From Symbiodinium natans (Eukaryota > Sar > Dinophyceae > Suessiales > Symbiodiniaceae), in assembly GCA_905221605.1 (NCBI GenBank), contig CAJNDS010000110.1:1-15000 (forward strand): DNA of 15,000 nt. Direction: 5' to 3'. The notes beneath the pieces are model-generated. The model made no database searches. It saw only the letters and a list, made by a program, of their open reading frames with translations, and was not told the DNA's origin. The position numbers and the translations under genes were made by a program. Of the stretch, positions 8,701 to 14,583 are shown one piece after another. Position 1 is the first letter of the stretch. Each line of letters begins with the position of its first letter.

Positions 8701-11700
8701 CCCCTACATGAGGGCAGTAGGGCCCCTTCTAAGGGTCCATACTAAGGGACCATGTAACTACCCCTAAGAATGTCGAGGTGTAGTCCTCAAGGACAGCTTC
8801 TGAAGGTCTTTTGTGGTCTATCGGCCTACGAGTTACCCTCTAACCCTCTCATCCCCAACCCCAAACCCCTTAAGCCCTAAAGGTAAAAGCCCAAGCCCAA
8901 AAGCTAGACACTCCGATAATAAGCACAACCAGACCTTTGCGCTCATAGGGTTTAGGGTTTAGGGTTTGTCTTAGGGTAGATGCATGGACCCTTAGTATGG
9001 GTCCTTAAAAGGGGACCCCTTACATGCCCCCTTATATACCCCATACCACCTAAAAGCCCATACATCAGAAGCTTGCCAAGAAGGTAATGGACCATACAAC
9101 GGAACCATGTATCTACCCTAAGAGTTTGTGCCTGGGGGTTTTTAGAGTTTTGGATTTTGGAGGCCCGCTGTTAGCCTTGATCCCTTACGGACCGGAACTG
9201 CGACAGAAGAGAGGAAACCCTAAGCCCCAAACCCTAAACCCTACACCCGCAGGTCCTATTTAGAATTTAGGGTTTAGGGGGCGAGCCCTAAATCGCTCCC
9301 AACTTTGTAAACCCCAAGGCCTTAACCCTAAACCCTAAAACCCTAATGTTTAAGGTTTAGGGTTCAGGGTTTAGGGTTTAGGGTTGGGTTCAGGGTTCGG
9401 AGTTTAGGGTTGAGGGTTTAGGGTTTAGGGTTCAGGGTTTAGGGTTTAGGGTTTAGGGGGAGCTGGAGGTGCGTTTGGAGCCATTCTTCCACGAGCTGGT
9501 GAGCTTGGGCTTCATGGTCTGCCTGTATCTGACAGCGACTTCTTTGCAGAGAGACCCTGAGCCGTTTTTGGGGGCTGATAAAGGGTCTTAGAAGGGTTTT
9601 GCAAGGGTTTATAAGGGTTTGACAAGGGCTTAGAAGGTTTCATATAAGGGTTTACAAGGGTTTGATATGGTTTTTGTAAGGGTTTATGAGGGATTTAGAA
9701 GGGCTTATAAGGCTCATAGGGTTTACATAGGGCTTGTAGGGTACTTGTCAGAGTTTGTAGGATTCATAGGGCTATAGGGCTTGCAAGGGCTTACGGGGTG
9801 TGTAGCTTTTCTATGGTATGTAGGGTGTGTAGGGCTTGGGATTAGAGTTTGGAGCACCTGCGTGGACCTCACAGGACCTACAACATTGCCCTGCGTCTGC
9901 GAAGGCTTTGAGGGGCGCGTGAGCCGTTTCCGGAGCTTGGGGGCTCTTGGTAACCCTAAACCCTAAACCCTAAACCCTAAACCCTAAACCCTAAACCCTA
10001 AACCCTAAGATTTGTCTATGGCTCTTGGGTCGGAGTGCGAAATGGGGGTGTGAGGTCCTTGCCTTGTGGAATCTTAGGCTCATGAACCCTAAACCCTAAA
10101 CCCTACACCCTAAGCCCTAAGCCCTAAACCCCAAGCCCGAAGCCAAGGAAGTGTTTAGCGTCTAGGGTTTAACCTCAAGAGCTAGTATGACCATGATGGG
10201 GCCGTCAGTGGGCGCATGTCCTTCATGGCACCCCAAAAACTCAGCCCCGAGATCTTGAAGAAGTTAGGAATTAGGGTTTAGGGTTTAGGGTTTAGGGCCC
10301 AGGGCTGAGGGCTTAGGGCTTAGGGCTGGGAGTTCATCTAGGGTATAGGAGACTGACATGTTCACGTTCAACGTTGTAACACAGCGGCTTTGGAATCTTC
10401 CCTAAGCCAAGAGTGAACTTGTAGAACCCTAACTCTCAATTGGGCCCTCAATGTCCCACTGCCTTTACTACAGCCTGACGCTCGAATAGAAGGTACCCTT
10501 AATCTTGCCTTAGATAGTCCCTTTTTCTGAAGTAGCCCCTAAATAACCCCTAAGGTCCCTTCTAAGGGCGGTTCTTAGTCGCTTGAGAACCCGAGTGCCT
10601 AGGCCTGGATTTCCTGGATCTCCGTCGCCTTCGCGGATGCGGCGATCGCCACTGTCTTGCCGCTACTGCGTCTGCTTCCTTGCCTGCTGCCCAGCTAACA
10701 TCTGGCATTTTTGTGCTGGGCCTGTCCTTACATGGCCGTGGTCTGGGTTTACTTCGATTCAACCCCTTCAAACCCCAAGGAAGCTCCCTTGGAAACCTAA
10801 ACCCCAAACTCTAAGCCCTAAGCCCTAAGCCCTAAACCCTAAACCCTAAACCCTAAACCCTAAACCGGCACTTTCAACCTGAAGGCCCTCTCAAGCCTCA
10901 ACCCCTCAAATCGCCGAAGCGCCCCTTAAAAGAAGGGGCGGAGGCCCTCATCCCTCAGGCCTAAAGCCGACCCACCCACCCTAAGCCCGCCTGGCTCTTA
11001 GTAGGGAATGAATTCGGGCACAATATATACCTTGTAAGGGATTATATACCCCCTAGTAAGAACCAGCCAGTAAAGCCCTAAACCTCCAAGCCCCAACCCG
11101 AAACTCGAAATCTCAAAAGAAAAATAAAACAGCTCTCAACCCCAAACCCTAGACCATAGCCCAAGCCTGAAACCCGAAACTCTCAGCCCTAAACCCTAAG
11201 CTCTAAACCCTAAGCTCTACAGAAGGGTGCGTTTTCGAGATGCTTCCTAAAGCAACGCATGCCCCTCAGCGCACTGCACCCCAGAACCCTTAACCAGCAA
11301 GCCCTAAACCCCAAACCCGAAACCCCCAATGGACCAGAAATTCAGGTTGCTCCATCATCTCTTGCGCAGAAGATGCGTTGAGATGGAGGACGCGCCAAGA
11401 GGGGCGGAGAGGGTTTAGGCCGGAGAGGGTTTAGTTTAAGGGGTTGAGTGGTTCTGGGTTTCGGGTTTTGGGTTCAGGGTTTAGGGTTGAGGGTTGAGGG
11501 CTAAGACGGTTTAGGGTTTAGGAAATTTTAGCGCTTAGACGCCTAGAGGGTTTAGGGCTTAGGGTTGCCTGGGAACTGGAAGTTGAAGTCCGCAAGCTGC
11601 CGAAACCGGTGTTTTTTAGGAGATCTTGGGGCTCCGTTTAGGGTTTCGGGTTTAGGGTTTAGGGTCCATGAGGCTGCTCTGGATTTATGGGCCTTTGTGT

Positions 11701-12607
11701 CGCCCCAAAAGGATCCACCGCCCTGAGCCCTGGCACCCTCAAACCCTGGGCCGCAAACCCTGAACCCTAAACCCTAAACCCTAAGCCCTAAACCCTAAAC
11801 CCTAAACCCTAAACCCTAAACCTGAAGCCCTAAGCCCTAAACCCTAAACCCTTAAGCTGTGGCAGATGAAGCTCCCCCCCCCCCCCCCATGTTGAGGACG
11901 CGGTCGGCAAACTGCGCAGCTTTAGCTTCGACTCACTGCAATGTGAGCCTTGGCTTTAGGGCTTTTGAGGTTTGGGGTTTAGGGTTTTGGGGGTATAGGG
12001 TTTAGGGTATAGGGTTTAGGGTGTAGGGGTTAGCGTATAGGGGTTTAGGGTGTAGGGTTTTAGGGTATAGGGTTTAGGGTAGGGTTTAGTTTTTAGGGCC
12101 TTTGAGGGTATGGTTTCGGGTTCTTCAGTTACAGGATTTGTAGCTTCGGGCTCAGCATTTAGGGTTCGAGTAGGACGGCTTCCGCCCTTCTCCTTGTCGC
12201 CGAAGTCCTCAAGGCTTGAATCCCAGGACGTGTCTCCCGTCCACGGCAGCTACTTCGGGTTGAACCTTCAGAGTTGCTCTAATGATGTGGTATATTTTTA
12301 TGTAGATATAAATTGTATATGTATCTGTATATTCATATACATATTACTATTGTAGATAGACATATACACATGCATTCTACTATAATATGTATATATATAT
12401 ACATACACATATGATACGTACACGTTCATGTTGTGAGTTCTAGCAGCCCTTGGAGCCCCAAGGCTCTAAAGCCCAAGGCAGTTCGGAGTATGTACGTATG
12501 TAAGTATGGAAGTATGTAAGTATGTAAGTATGTAAGTATGTAAGTAAATAAGTAAGTAAGTAAGTAAGTATGTATGTATGTATGCACGTATATATATATA
12601 TATATAA

Positions 12608-12655
<48 letters not shown>

Positions 12656-14092
12656 ATTTGTGTTTAATTGTGGAGAGGTATGCTTGTGCTTTAAAGTTGT
12701 CATCTTCAGCTGACCCCGCCGAGGAAAGGGATTTCGATCGGGAGTTTGCCGAGCTGGCAATCCAGCGCTGGTTTGGCAGCACCAACGATTTCACGGAGCA
12801 CGCGCCTAGGAAGACAGGGGCCCACCTTAGCATGAATGACAGCCTGTGGGGTCCAGAGTTTAGGCTCGCACCCCTAAGCGACAATCGCATACAATCGCCC
12901 CTGAGCCCTAAGCCTCCAAAAGTCGCCTAAACCCTGAACCCAAACCCTAAACCGTCCCTAAACCCTACACCCTACACCCTAGATCCTAAACCCTAAACCC
13001 CAAGCCAAAAAGCCATCCATGGCTGGTAAGCCCCCGTAAGCCCAAGAATCCGTCATGCAAGCCTCTGAATTCTGGAATGTTTATAGCATCTAAAGCTACA
13101 CCCTGTTCTGCTTGGGTCGCTCCGTATCCGTCTTTCCCTCTCTTCCCTCTTACCCGAAGTAGAAGTCACCCTAGCACACCTCGAGCCCGAACACCCTAGG
13201 CCCTACGCCCCTGAGCCTTTAAGCCCTCAGGGCCTCCCGCAAGCCTAAGCCCTAAACCCTAAACCCTAAACCCTAAACCCTAAACCCTAAACCCTAAACC
13301 CTAAACCCTAAACCCTAAACCCTAAACCCTACACCCCCAACCGCGCCCAGGTGCGTGTGTCTTTACATCAGACGTTGCAGGAGCAGCTCAGACTGCTGAA
13401 GGCCACTTGGCTGAAAGTGGGGCCCGGGCCCGGAGTCCCAAGACGTTTAAGAAGTGCGAGGGCTAAGGCTTACGTAGGGTTTAGGGTTTAGGGTTTAGGG
13501 TTTAGGGTTTAGGGTTTAGGGTTTAGGGTTTAGGGTTTAGGGTTTAGGGTTTTGGGTTTAGGGTTTAGGCTTTGAGGTTTAGGGTTTGAGGTTTGGGGCT
13601 TAGGGAAGTTTAGGGTGTCGGTGTTGGGGTTTGGGGGGCTGCGCGTTGCTGTCCGTGTGCAAACAAGACTATTTCAGGCCGTGCCTGTGCGAGAAATGAG
13701 GAGCTGTTTGGGTTCACGATTTCCTTGGCGTTTGTTCCCGCATGGGGCTATCTGGTGAGTGTCCCCCCAATCCTCCCTCCCGTTTACGTATACTTCCCTA
13801 AACCCCAAACCCTAAACCCTAAACCCTAGACCCTAAACCCTAGACCCTAAACCCTACACCCTAAACCCTAAACCCCAAACCCTAAACCCTAAACCCTAAA
13901 CCCTAAACCCCAAACCCCAAACCCTAAACCCTAAACCCCTTTAAAGATGGCCTCAGAGGTGCGATGGTGTTTTTCTGTCCATGGGGGCTTCGGATGTCTC
14001 CATGCGCGCCTCAGGTTCCGACGGGCTACCTCCTCGTCGCAGTGGCCGGGCCGGTGGCCATGAGCATGGACATCTGGCTCGGAATGTACAAG
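5670..14092 (+). CDS. Partial multi-exon gene, dinoflagellate polytopic membrane protein family (RLWCVFELA type)
   Basis: This is a gene model built by eye from short + strand islands. Preferred exons are 5670-5741, 5926-5984, 6070-6197, 6491-6546, 6896-6969, 7574-7608, 8456-8510, 9457-9534, (gap), 12227-12289, 12697-12801, 13351-13453, 13678-13754 and 14015-14092. Frames carry through most joins, using GT (GTGAGT, GTATAT), GC and GA donors, mostly with AG|G acceptors. The product would have hydrophobic helices before and after a conserved core reading YGVGG...SVSK, LWSGPYF, RLWCVFELA. From memory, the same order (CIHQ-like segment, YGxGGF, SKEL, LWSPxYLxRLWCxFELA, then PLFxE plus helix, then CDRxLV...WFGS, then FxYxL...P) occurs in many unnamed Symbiodinium and Polarella predicted proteins. 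The biochemical role is unknown. Start, stop and the exons between 9550 and 12220 are missing. Introns range from about 85 bp to over 800 bp and are packed with heptamer arrays. Confidence 0.6.
5757..5833. repeat. TTTAGGG array in intron
   Basis: Ten exact heptamers starting 15 bp after the donor of exon 5670-5741. Confidence 0.95.
5926..5984 (+). CDS. Exon: loop after first helix
   Basis: The frame after AAGCAG|GC reads FSIDLPTQTRVLHLLKLLG. A pyrimidine-rich stretch (5891-5909) precedes the acceptor. Both other frames meet stops, so the reading frame is well defined. The donor is GGG|GTTTAG, where the GT belongs to the first unit of the following TTTAGGG array; reading on hits TAG at 5988. 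The phase fits both the previous exon (G + GC) and the next (phase 0). Confidence 0.6.
5985..6033. repeat. TTTAGGG array forming a donor site
   Basis: Starts GTTTAGGG directly at the end of exon 5926-5984, so the array supplies the GT. Units become degenerate (TGTAGGG, CTTAGGG) toward 6033. Confidence 0.85.
6070..6197 (+). CDS. Exon: extracytoplasmic-type loop plus second helix
   Basis: From ATTGAG|GTG the frame stays open for 42 codons. It reads VLPMTGTFSSQSWELNCP followed by PWTIFFTMVTSVLALLVTWW, a strong membrane segment. The GT of GGGTTCAGGG at 6198 gives a phase-2 donor; TTG|GTGGAA at 6186 is an in-phase alternative ending two residues after VT. The degenerate TTTAGGG array begins at the donor. 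This is one of the longest open exons in the window and anchors the membrane assignment. Confidence 0.65.
6194..6454. other. Intron with TTTAGGG (6194-6246) and CCCTAAA (6413-6454) arrays
   Basis: Opposed arrays with a 165-bp unique middle containing a poly-C run (6345-6364). Two forward frames in the middle are open (one reads DRTQPLIEDTVQNQEPLW), but their phases do not fit the flanking exons. Confidence 0.6.
6491..6546 (+). CDS. Exon: cysteine-containing segment leading into the conserved core
   Basis: The frame reads PYMPALCAQPDMCFMDAA and ends with the T of a cysteine codon. The GC donor GGCGT|GCGCTT joins to AG|GCATCAAC so that T + GC gives Cys followed by Ile. This corresponds to the DxxCIHQ-like position I recall in the family. 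The acceptor is either GTCAG|C (phase matches the previous exon ending in GG) or TTAG|GTC at 6485, which adds VS but does not fit the previous phase. A TTTAGGG array starts about 40 bp downstream. Confidence 0.6.
6585..6651. repeat. TTTAGGG array in intron
   Basis: About nine heptamers, one of them CTTAGGG, 38 bp after the donor of exon 6491-6546. Confidence 0.95.
6698..6799. mobile_element. 102-bp inverted repeat, MITE-like or introner-like
   Basis: Arms 6698-6727 and 6770-6799 match as inverted copies at 26 of 30 positions, beginning CCTACCTGGGAC and ending CAGTCT at the inner side. The loop is 42 bp. I see no clean target-site duplication. Protein-like frames inside it (VNVFALPGTLFTYSLF; VYPVRLQVKRVPG) are probably a by-product of the element. 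It lies within the intron between exons 6491-6546 and 6896-6969. Confidence 0.7.
6896..6969 (+). CDS. Exon: conserved core, YGVGGILSVSK
   Basis: After GCGAG|GC the frame reads INYASEAMRERAAYGVGGIL then SVSK. It aligns residue for residue, from memory and without gaps, with the family pattern CIHQTDPxLMxRGIYGxGGFL. Three in-phase donors exist: after 6960 (GTGAGC), after 6969 (GAGTTC, a GA donor) and after 6978 (GTGACA). The 6969 choice gives the spacing closest to the recalled family; the others shorten or lengthen the SVSKEFL tail. A T-rich tract (6851-6870) lies upstream of the acceptor. Confidence 0.65.
6970..7573. other. Intron with TTTAGGG arrays and chance ORFs
   Basis: TTTAGGG arrays at 7173-7264 and, degenerate, at 7438-7505. 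Open stretches at 7017-7188 and 7304-7443 (SPELIGSVLH..., WEPGPAMAAEQNRMG) have no splice logic connecting them to the gene. If the GA donor at 6970 is right, this 604-bp segment is one intron. Confidence 0.5.
7574..7608 (+). CDS. Exon: small core exon LWSGPYF
   Basis: GGAG|GAC opens DFCVLWSGPYF followed by two bases of a glutamine codon. It ends at the GC donor TTTCA|GCCCCT. Joining to 8456 restores CAG and continues straight into RLWCVFELA, the order expected for the family. At 35 nt it is a very small exon. The same frame is also open upstream from about 7504 (KNNFNDFATLSE), so the exon could start earlier. Confidence 0.6.
7787..7888. repeat. CCCTAAA/CCCCAAA array
   Basis: About 14 heptamers alternating between CCCTAAA and CCCCAAA with CCCCGAA at the ends. 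Intronic. Confidence 0.9.
8001..8174. repeat. Sandwich array: TTTAGGG, ten TTTGGGG, TTTAGGG
   Basis: Five TTTAGGG units (8001-8035) run directly into ten exact TTTGGGG units (8036-8105), then a G-rich 20-bp break, then seven TTTAGGG units (8126-8174). All these sequences are G-quadruplex-capable on the + strand. Confidence 0.95.
8175..8352. other. Intronic island with splice-like signals
   Basis: A strong pyrimidine tract (8218-8253) ends in AAGAG|GATCTC, and the frame ISSTNAFHCGFE runs to a GC donor GAG|GCTTCA. Together with EPLSAKGPCLHALIS (from 7946 to a GTGAGA donor) it makes a phase-consistent pair. But the core YFQ to RLWC join skips both, so they may be alternative or chance exons. 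Confidence 0.3.
8358..8436. repeat. CCCGAAA block within CCCTAAA array
   Basis: Four exact CCCGAAA units (8365-8392) flanked by CCCTAAA units. It ends 19 bp before the acceptor of exon 8456-8510. Confidence 0.9.
8456..8510 (+). CDS. Exon: signature RLWCVFELATF
   Basis: GAGAG|G opens a frame reading RLWCVFELATFSKASAGQ. The RLWCxFELA string is the strongest family marker in the window; I recall it from many dinoflagellate predicted membrane proteins of unknown function. The exon ends at CCAG|GCTACG, a GC donor in phase 0. The flanking introns contain CCCTAAA/CCCGAAA arrays (upstream edge 20 bp away) and the MITE-like element downstream. Confidence 0.7.
8590..8770. mobile_element. Diverged relative of the MITE-like element
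   Basis: The 3' part (about 8692-8768) aligns in direct orientation with 9048-9122 of the intact element, sharing CCATAC, ACCATGTA, CTACCC and TAAGA blocks. The 5' part contains an imperfect hairpin (TAATAAC...GTTATTA around CCCTTAGGG, 8628-8662). No clear left terminal repeat, so probably an older, partial copy. Confidence 0.5.
8969..9123. mobile_element. MITE-like element, 155 bp, with 19-bp TIRs and 5-bp TSD
   Basis: The left end TCTTAGGGTAGATGCATGG and the reverse complement of the right end TCTTAGGGTAGATACATGG match at 18 of 19 bases; weaker similarity continues to about 35 bp. Both sides are flanked by GTTTG (8964-8968 and 9124-9128), a perfect 5-bp target-site duplication. The left copy of GTTTG overlaps the end of a TTTAGGG array, so the element inserted next to one. 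Too short to encode a transposase. It lies in the intron between exons 8456-8510 and 9457. Confidence 0.85.
9215..9456. repeat. CCCTAAA (9215-9245, 9322-9345) and TTTAGGG (9353-9456) arrays ending in an acceptor
   Basis: The TTTAGGG array, with TTCAGGG and TTGAGGG variants, runs straight into exon 9457; its last TTTAG provides the acceptor AG. Confidence 0.85.
9457..9534 (+). CDS. Exon: PFFHEL segment plus membrane helix
   Basis: The acceptor lies inside the last unit of a TTTAGGG array (GTTTAG|GGG). The frame reads GELEVRLEPFFHEL then VSLGFMVCLYLT, a probable membrane helix. PFFHEL matches the PLFxE position I recall following RLWCxFELA in the family. The 3' end is uncertain: CTGACA|GCGACT (used here), GTGAGC after 9498, or read-through to TAG at about 9589. 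The 51 bases from GTGAGC to TTTGCAG are a multiple of three, so they could be an intron or retained coding sequence. Confidence 0.5.
9586..9840. repeat. Degenerate AAGGGTTTAT-type repeat
   Basis: Words such as AAGGGTTTATAAGGGTTTGACAAGGGCTTA recur every 10-16 bp with many substitutions. It looks like a decayed heptamer array or a related, longer unit (GGGTTTATAA). No gene. Confidence 0.6.
9841..10185. other. Intronic spacer with two CCCTAAA arrays
   Basis: Arrays at 9953-10009 (exact) and 10084-10141 (with CCCTAAG). An island at 9874-9950 after CTCACAG|G is open in two frames (TYNIALRLR to a GC donor; PTTLPCVCEGFEGRVSRF to GT at 9951). Neither can be chosen. Confidence 0.45.
10186..10262 (+). 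CDS. Candidate exon: YDHDGAVSGRM
   Basis: After GCTAG| the frame reads YDHDGAVSGRMSFMAPQKL then SPEILKK, up to a GT donor (AA|GTTAGG). The DHDGAVS string resembles the middle of an EF-hand loop, but the usual acidic residue at the last loop position is methionine, so calcium binding is not supported. It sits where a loop between membrane helices is expected. The acceptor lacks the AG|G preference. It may be a chance ORF. Confidence 0.35.
10266..10602. other. TTTAGGG array (10266-10322) and unique spacer
   Basis: The spacer has a short frame ETDMFTFNV after TATAG|GAG and an open stretch LNVPLPLLQPDARIEG (about 10446-10494); neither has family or phase support. Confidence 0.4.
10603..10695 (+). 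CDS. Candidate exon: hydrophobic helix
   Basis: GTGCCTAG|GCC opens AWISWISVAFADAAIATVLP then LLRLLPCLLPS before TAA at 10696, a convincing membrane-helix composition. The other two forward frames are also open here (one reads LDFLDLRRLRGCGD, the other FPGSPSPSRMRRS), so the frame choice rests on hydrophobicity and the AG|G acceptor. Possible GC donors occur near 10681-10688. Its position between the PFFHEL exon and the DREF exon fits a further membrane segment. Confidence 0.35.
10796..11562. other. Array-rich spacer
   Basis: CCCTAAA array with CCCTAAG units at 10796-10866; degenerate CCCTAAA/CCCGAAA text at 11060-11330; TTTAGGG-like text at 11408-11560. An island at 11336-11400 after AATTCAG|G is open in two forward frames (LLHHLLRRRCVEMED; CSIISCAEDALRW). 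No gene called. Confidence 0.45.
11563..11598 (+). CDS. Candidate exon: AWELEVEVRK
   Basis: GCTTAG|G followed by VAWELEVEVRKLPKPVFF is open to TAG near 11640. GC donors at CGCAA|GCTGCC and AAGCT|GCCGAA would join in phase with the next candidate (11663-11711). The region between the last hydrophobic segment and the DREF exon should encode a soluble linker, and this charged segment would suit it. There is no independent family match. Confidence 0.25.
11663..11711 (+). CDS. Candidate exon: HEAALDLWAFVSPQK
   Basis: The acceptor is again inside a heptamer (GTTTAG|GG). The frame reads VHEAALDLWAFVSPQK to a GA donor (AAAAG|GATCCA) and stays open to TGA at 11724. The end phase fits the 12227 exon. 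Base composition looks coding, but chance ORFs of this length are frequent in the window. Confidence 0.3.
11750..11852. repeat. CCCTAAA array with CCCTAAG units
   Basis: About 14 heptamers, followed by a run of about 15 C bases (11875-11888). Confidence 0.9.
11955..12110. repeat. TTTAGGG array with GTATAGGG/GTGTAGGG variants
   Basis: Heptamers alternate with GGGTATA and GGGTGTA units, a variant not seen in other arrays here. Confidence 0.85.
12227..12289 (+). CDS. Exon: GSYFGLNLQSCSND
   Basis: ATCCCAG|GAC opens DVSPVH then GSYFGLNLQSCSND, ending at GATGTG|GTATAT, a good GT donor at the edge of a very AT-rich intron (12283-12420). In the recalled family the segment before the DRxLV...WFGS motif carries an F-x-L-x-x-x-x-C pattern, which this loosely matches. 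The upstream frame is open back to about 12110, so the acceptor is not certain. Ends at 12272 or 12286 are also possible. Confidence 0.45.
12290..12653. repeat. AT-rich tract and compound microsatellite
   Basis: 12290-12420 is AT-rich with TATATATATA palindromes. 12486-12653 is GTATGTAAGTATG-type tetranucleotide repeat grading to (TAAG)n, (TATG)n, (TA)n and finally (GT)n at 12611-12651. Low-complexity ORFs on both strands (threonine-histidine or valine-cysteine runs) are artefacts of this repeat. It fills the intron before exon 12697. Confidence 0.95.
12697..12801 (+). CDS. Exon: DFDREFAELAIQRWFGS motif
   Basis: TTTAAAG|TTG opens LSSSADPAEERDFDREF then AELAIQRWFGSTNDFTEH, ending at a GC donor CAC|GCGCCT. 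The DREF...IQRWFGS...F..HV pattern agrees with my memory of DRxLVxxxIxxWFGSxxxFxxxVR in the dinoflagellate family. CTTCAG|C at 12709 is an alternative acceptor in a different phase. The exon follows the compound microsatellite by 43 bp. The GC-rich, coding-like sequence contrasts sharply with the AT-rich upstream intron. Confidence 0.65.
12802..13350. other. Intron with CCCTAAA arrays (12928-13005, 13245-13334)
   Basis: The second array has about 12 exact units and ends 17 bp before the acceptor of exon 13351. The 240 bp between the arrays are unique, pyrimidine-rich in part, with no gene seen. Confidence 0.7.
13351..13453 (+). CDS. Exon: VRVSLHQTLQEQL helix
   Basis: GCGCCCAG|GTG opens VRVSLHQTLQEQL then RLLKATWLKVGPG, amphipathic and in phase with the previous exon, so that FTEH continues into VRVS. 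The chosen donor is AAGAA|GTGCGA, leaving one base that pairs with GC of the next exon. A GA donor after 13390 would end the exon just after EQL in the same phase and may be truer to the family. A second forward frame (ACVFTSDVAGAAQTAEGH) is also open. A perfect TTTAGGG array starts 27 bp downstream. Confidence 0.5.
13480..13620. repeat. TTTAGGG array
   Basis: Ten exact heptamers (13480-13549) then degenerate TTTGAGG/TTTGGGG units. Begins 27 bp after the donor of exon 13351-13453. Confidence 0.95.
13678..13754 (+). CDS. Exon: ELFGFTISLAFVPAWGYL
   Basis: ATTTCAG|GC opens RACARNE then ELFGFTISLAFVPAWGYL, a hydrophobic segment ending at the consensus donor CTG|GTGAGT. This is the most canonical donor in the window. 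In the recalled family a FxYxLxxxxxPxxWGY-like segment follows the WFGS region by a similar distance. The TTTAGGG-derived tract ends about 50 bp upstream. Confidence 0.6.
13796..13940. repeat. CCCTAAA array with CCCCAAA, CCCTAGA, CCCTACA variants
   Basis: About 20 units in the intron between exons 13678-13754 and 14015-14092. Confidence 0.9.
14015..14092 (+). CDS. Exon: VPTGYLLVAVAGPVAMSM helix
   Basis: GCCTCAG|GTT opens VPTGYLLVAVAGPVAMSM then DIWLGMYK, a further membrane helix, in phase 0 with the previous exon. The end is at TACAAG|GCCCTA, where the GC donor overlaps the first CCCTAAA unit of an array, so the exon abuts the repeat directly. Later exons were not identified; the protein should continue. 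Confidence 0.55.
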
Positions 14093-14093
14093 G

Positions 14094-14168
14094 CCCTAAA
14101 CCCTAAACCCTAAACCCTAAACCCTGAACCCTAAACCCTGAACCCTAAACCCTGAACCCTGAACCCTG
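14094..14168. repeat. CCCTAAA/CCCTGAA array abutting an exon
   Basis: Alternating CCCTAAA and CCCTGAA units start at the donor of exon 14015-14092 (AAG|GCCCTAAA). Confidence 0.95.
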
Positions 14169-14330
14169 TACCCCCCCCAACCCCCCCTTTTCCCTTAGGG
14201 GTGCTCAAGCCGGGGGTCGTTTAGGAAAAAATATCACAGGCCCTTTCAAGTCTGCTAACTGGGCATTGCAAGGCAGAACCTTGGTAGCCCAGTGGCCCAG
14301 TGGTACCCGTTACCCTATGTTTGATTCTGG

Positions 14331-14456
14331 TTTAGGGTTTAGGGTTTAGGGTTTAGGGTTTAGGGTTTAGGGTTTAGGGTTTAGGGTTTAGGGTTTAGGG
14401 TTTAGGGTTTAGGGTGTAGGGTTTAGGGTTTAGGGTTTAGGGTTTAGGGTTTAGGG
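14331..14456. repeat. TTTAGGG array, 18 units
   Basis: Eighteen consecutive heptamers with a single TGTAGGG; the longest clean TTTAGGG run in the window. Confidence 0.95.
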
Positions 14457-14583
14457 AAAGCCAACCCAAGAATGGGGTACCCTGATTGTAAGATGGGTCT
14501 TCGGACTACCAAGCAATTGGGGACTCCCAACTCGACTGAGAGCGAGAGAGGAAGGGGCGAGGGTTCGGGCTGGAATGCAAAAA

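Noticed and set aside
10562-10807. 81-codon minus-strand ORF rich in arginine and proline
   Set aside because: Antisense of a GC-rich + island with a hydrophobic frame; composition is typical of a shadow ORF.
12426-12930. Long ORFs of 106-154 codons on both strands
   Set aside because: They are translations of the microsatellite (threonine-histidine and valine-cysteine runs). Only the 12697-12801 part of the + frame looks like real coding sequence.
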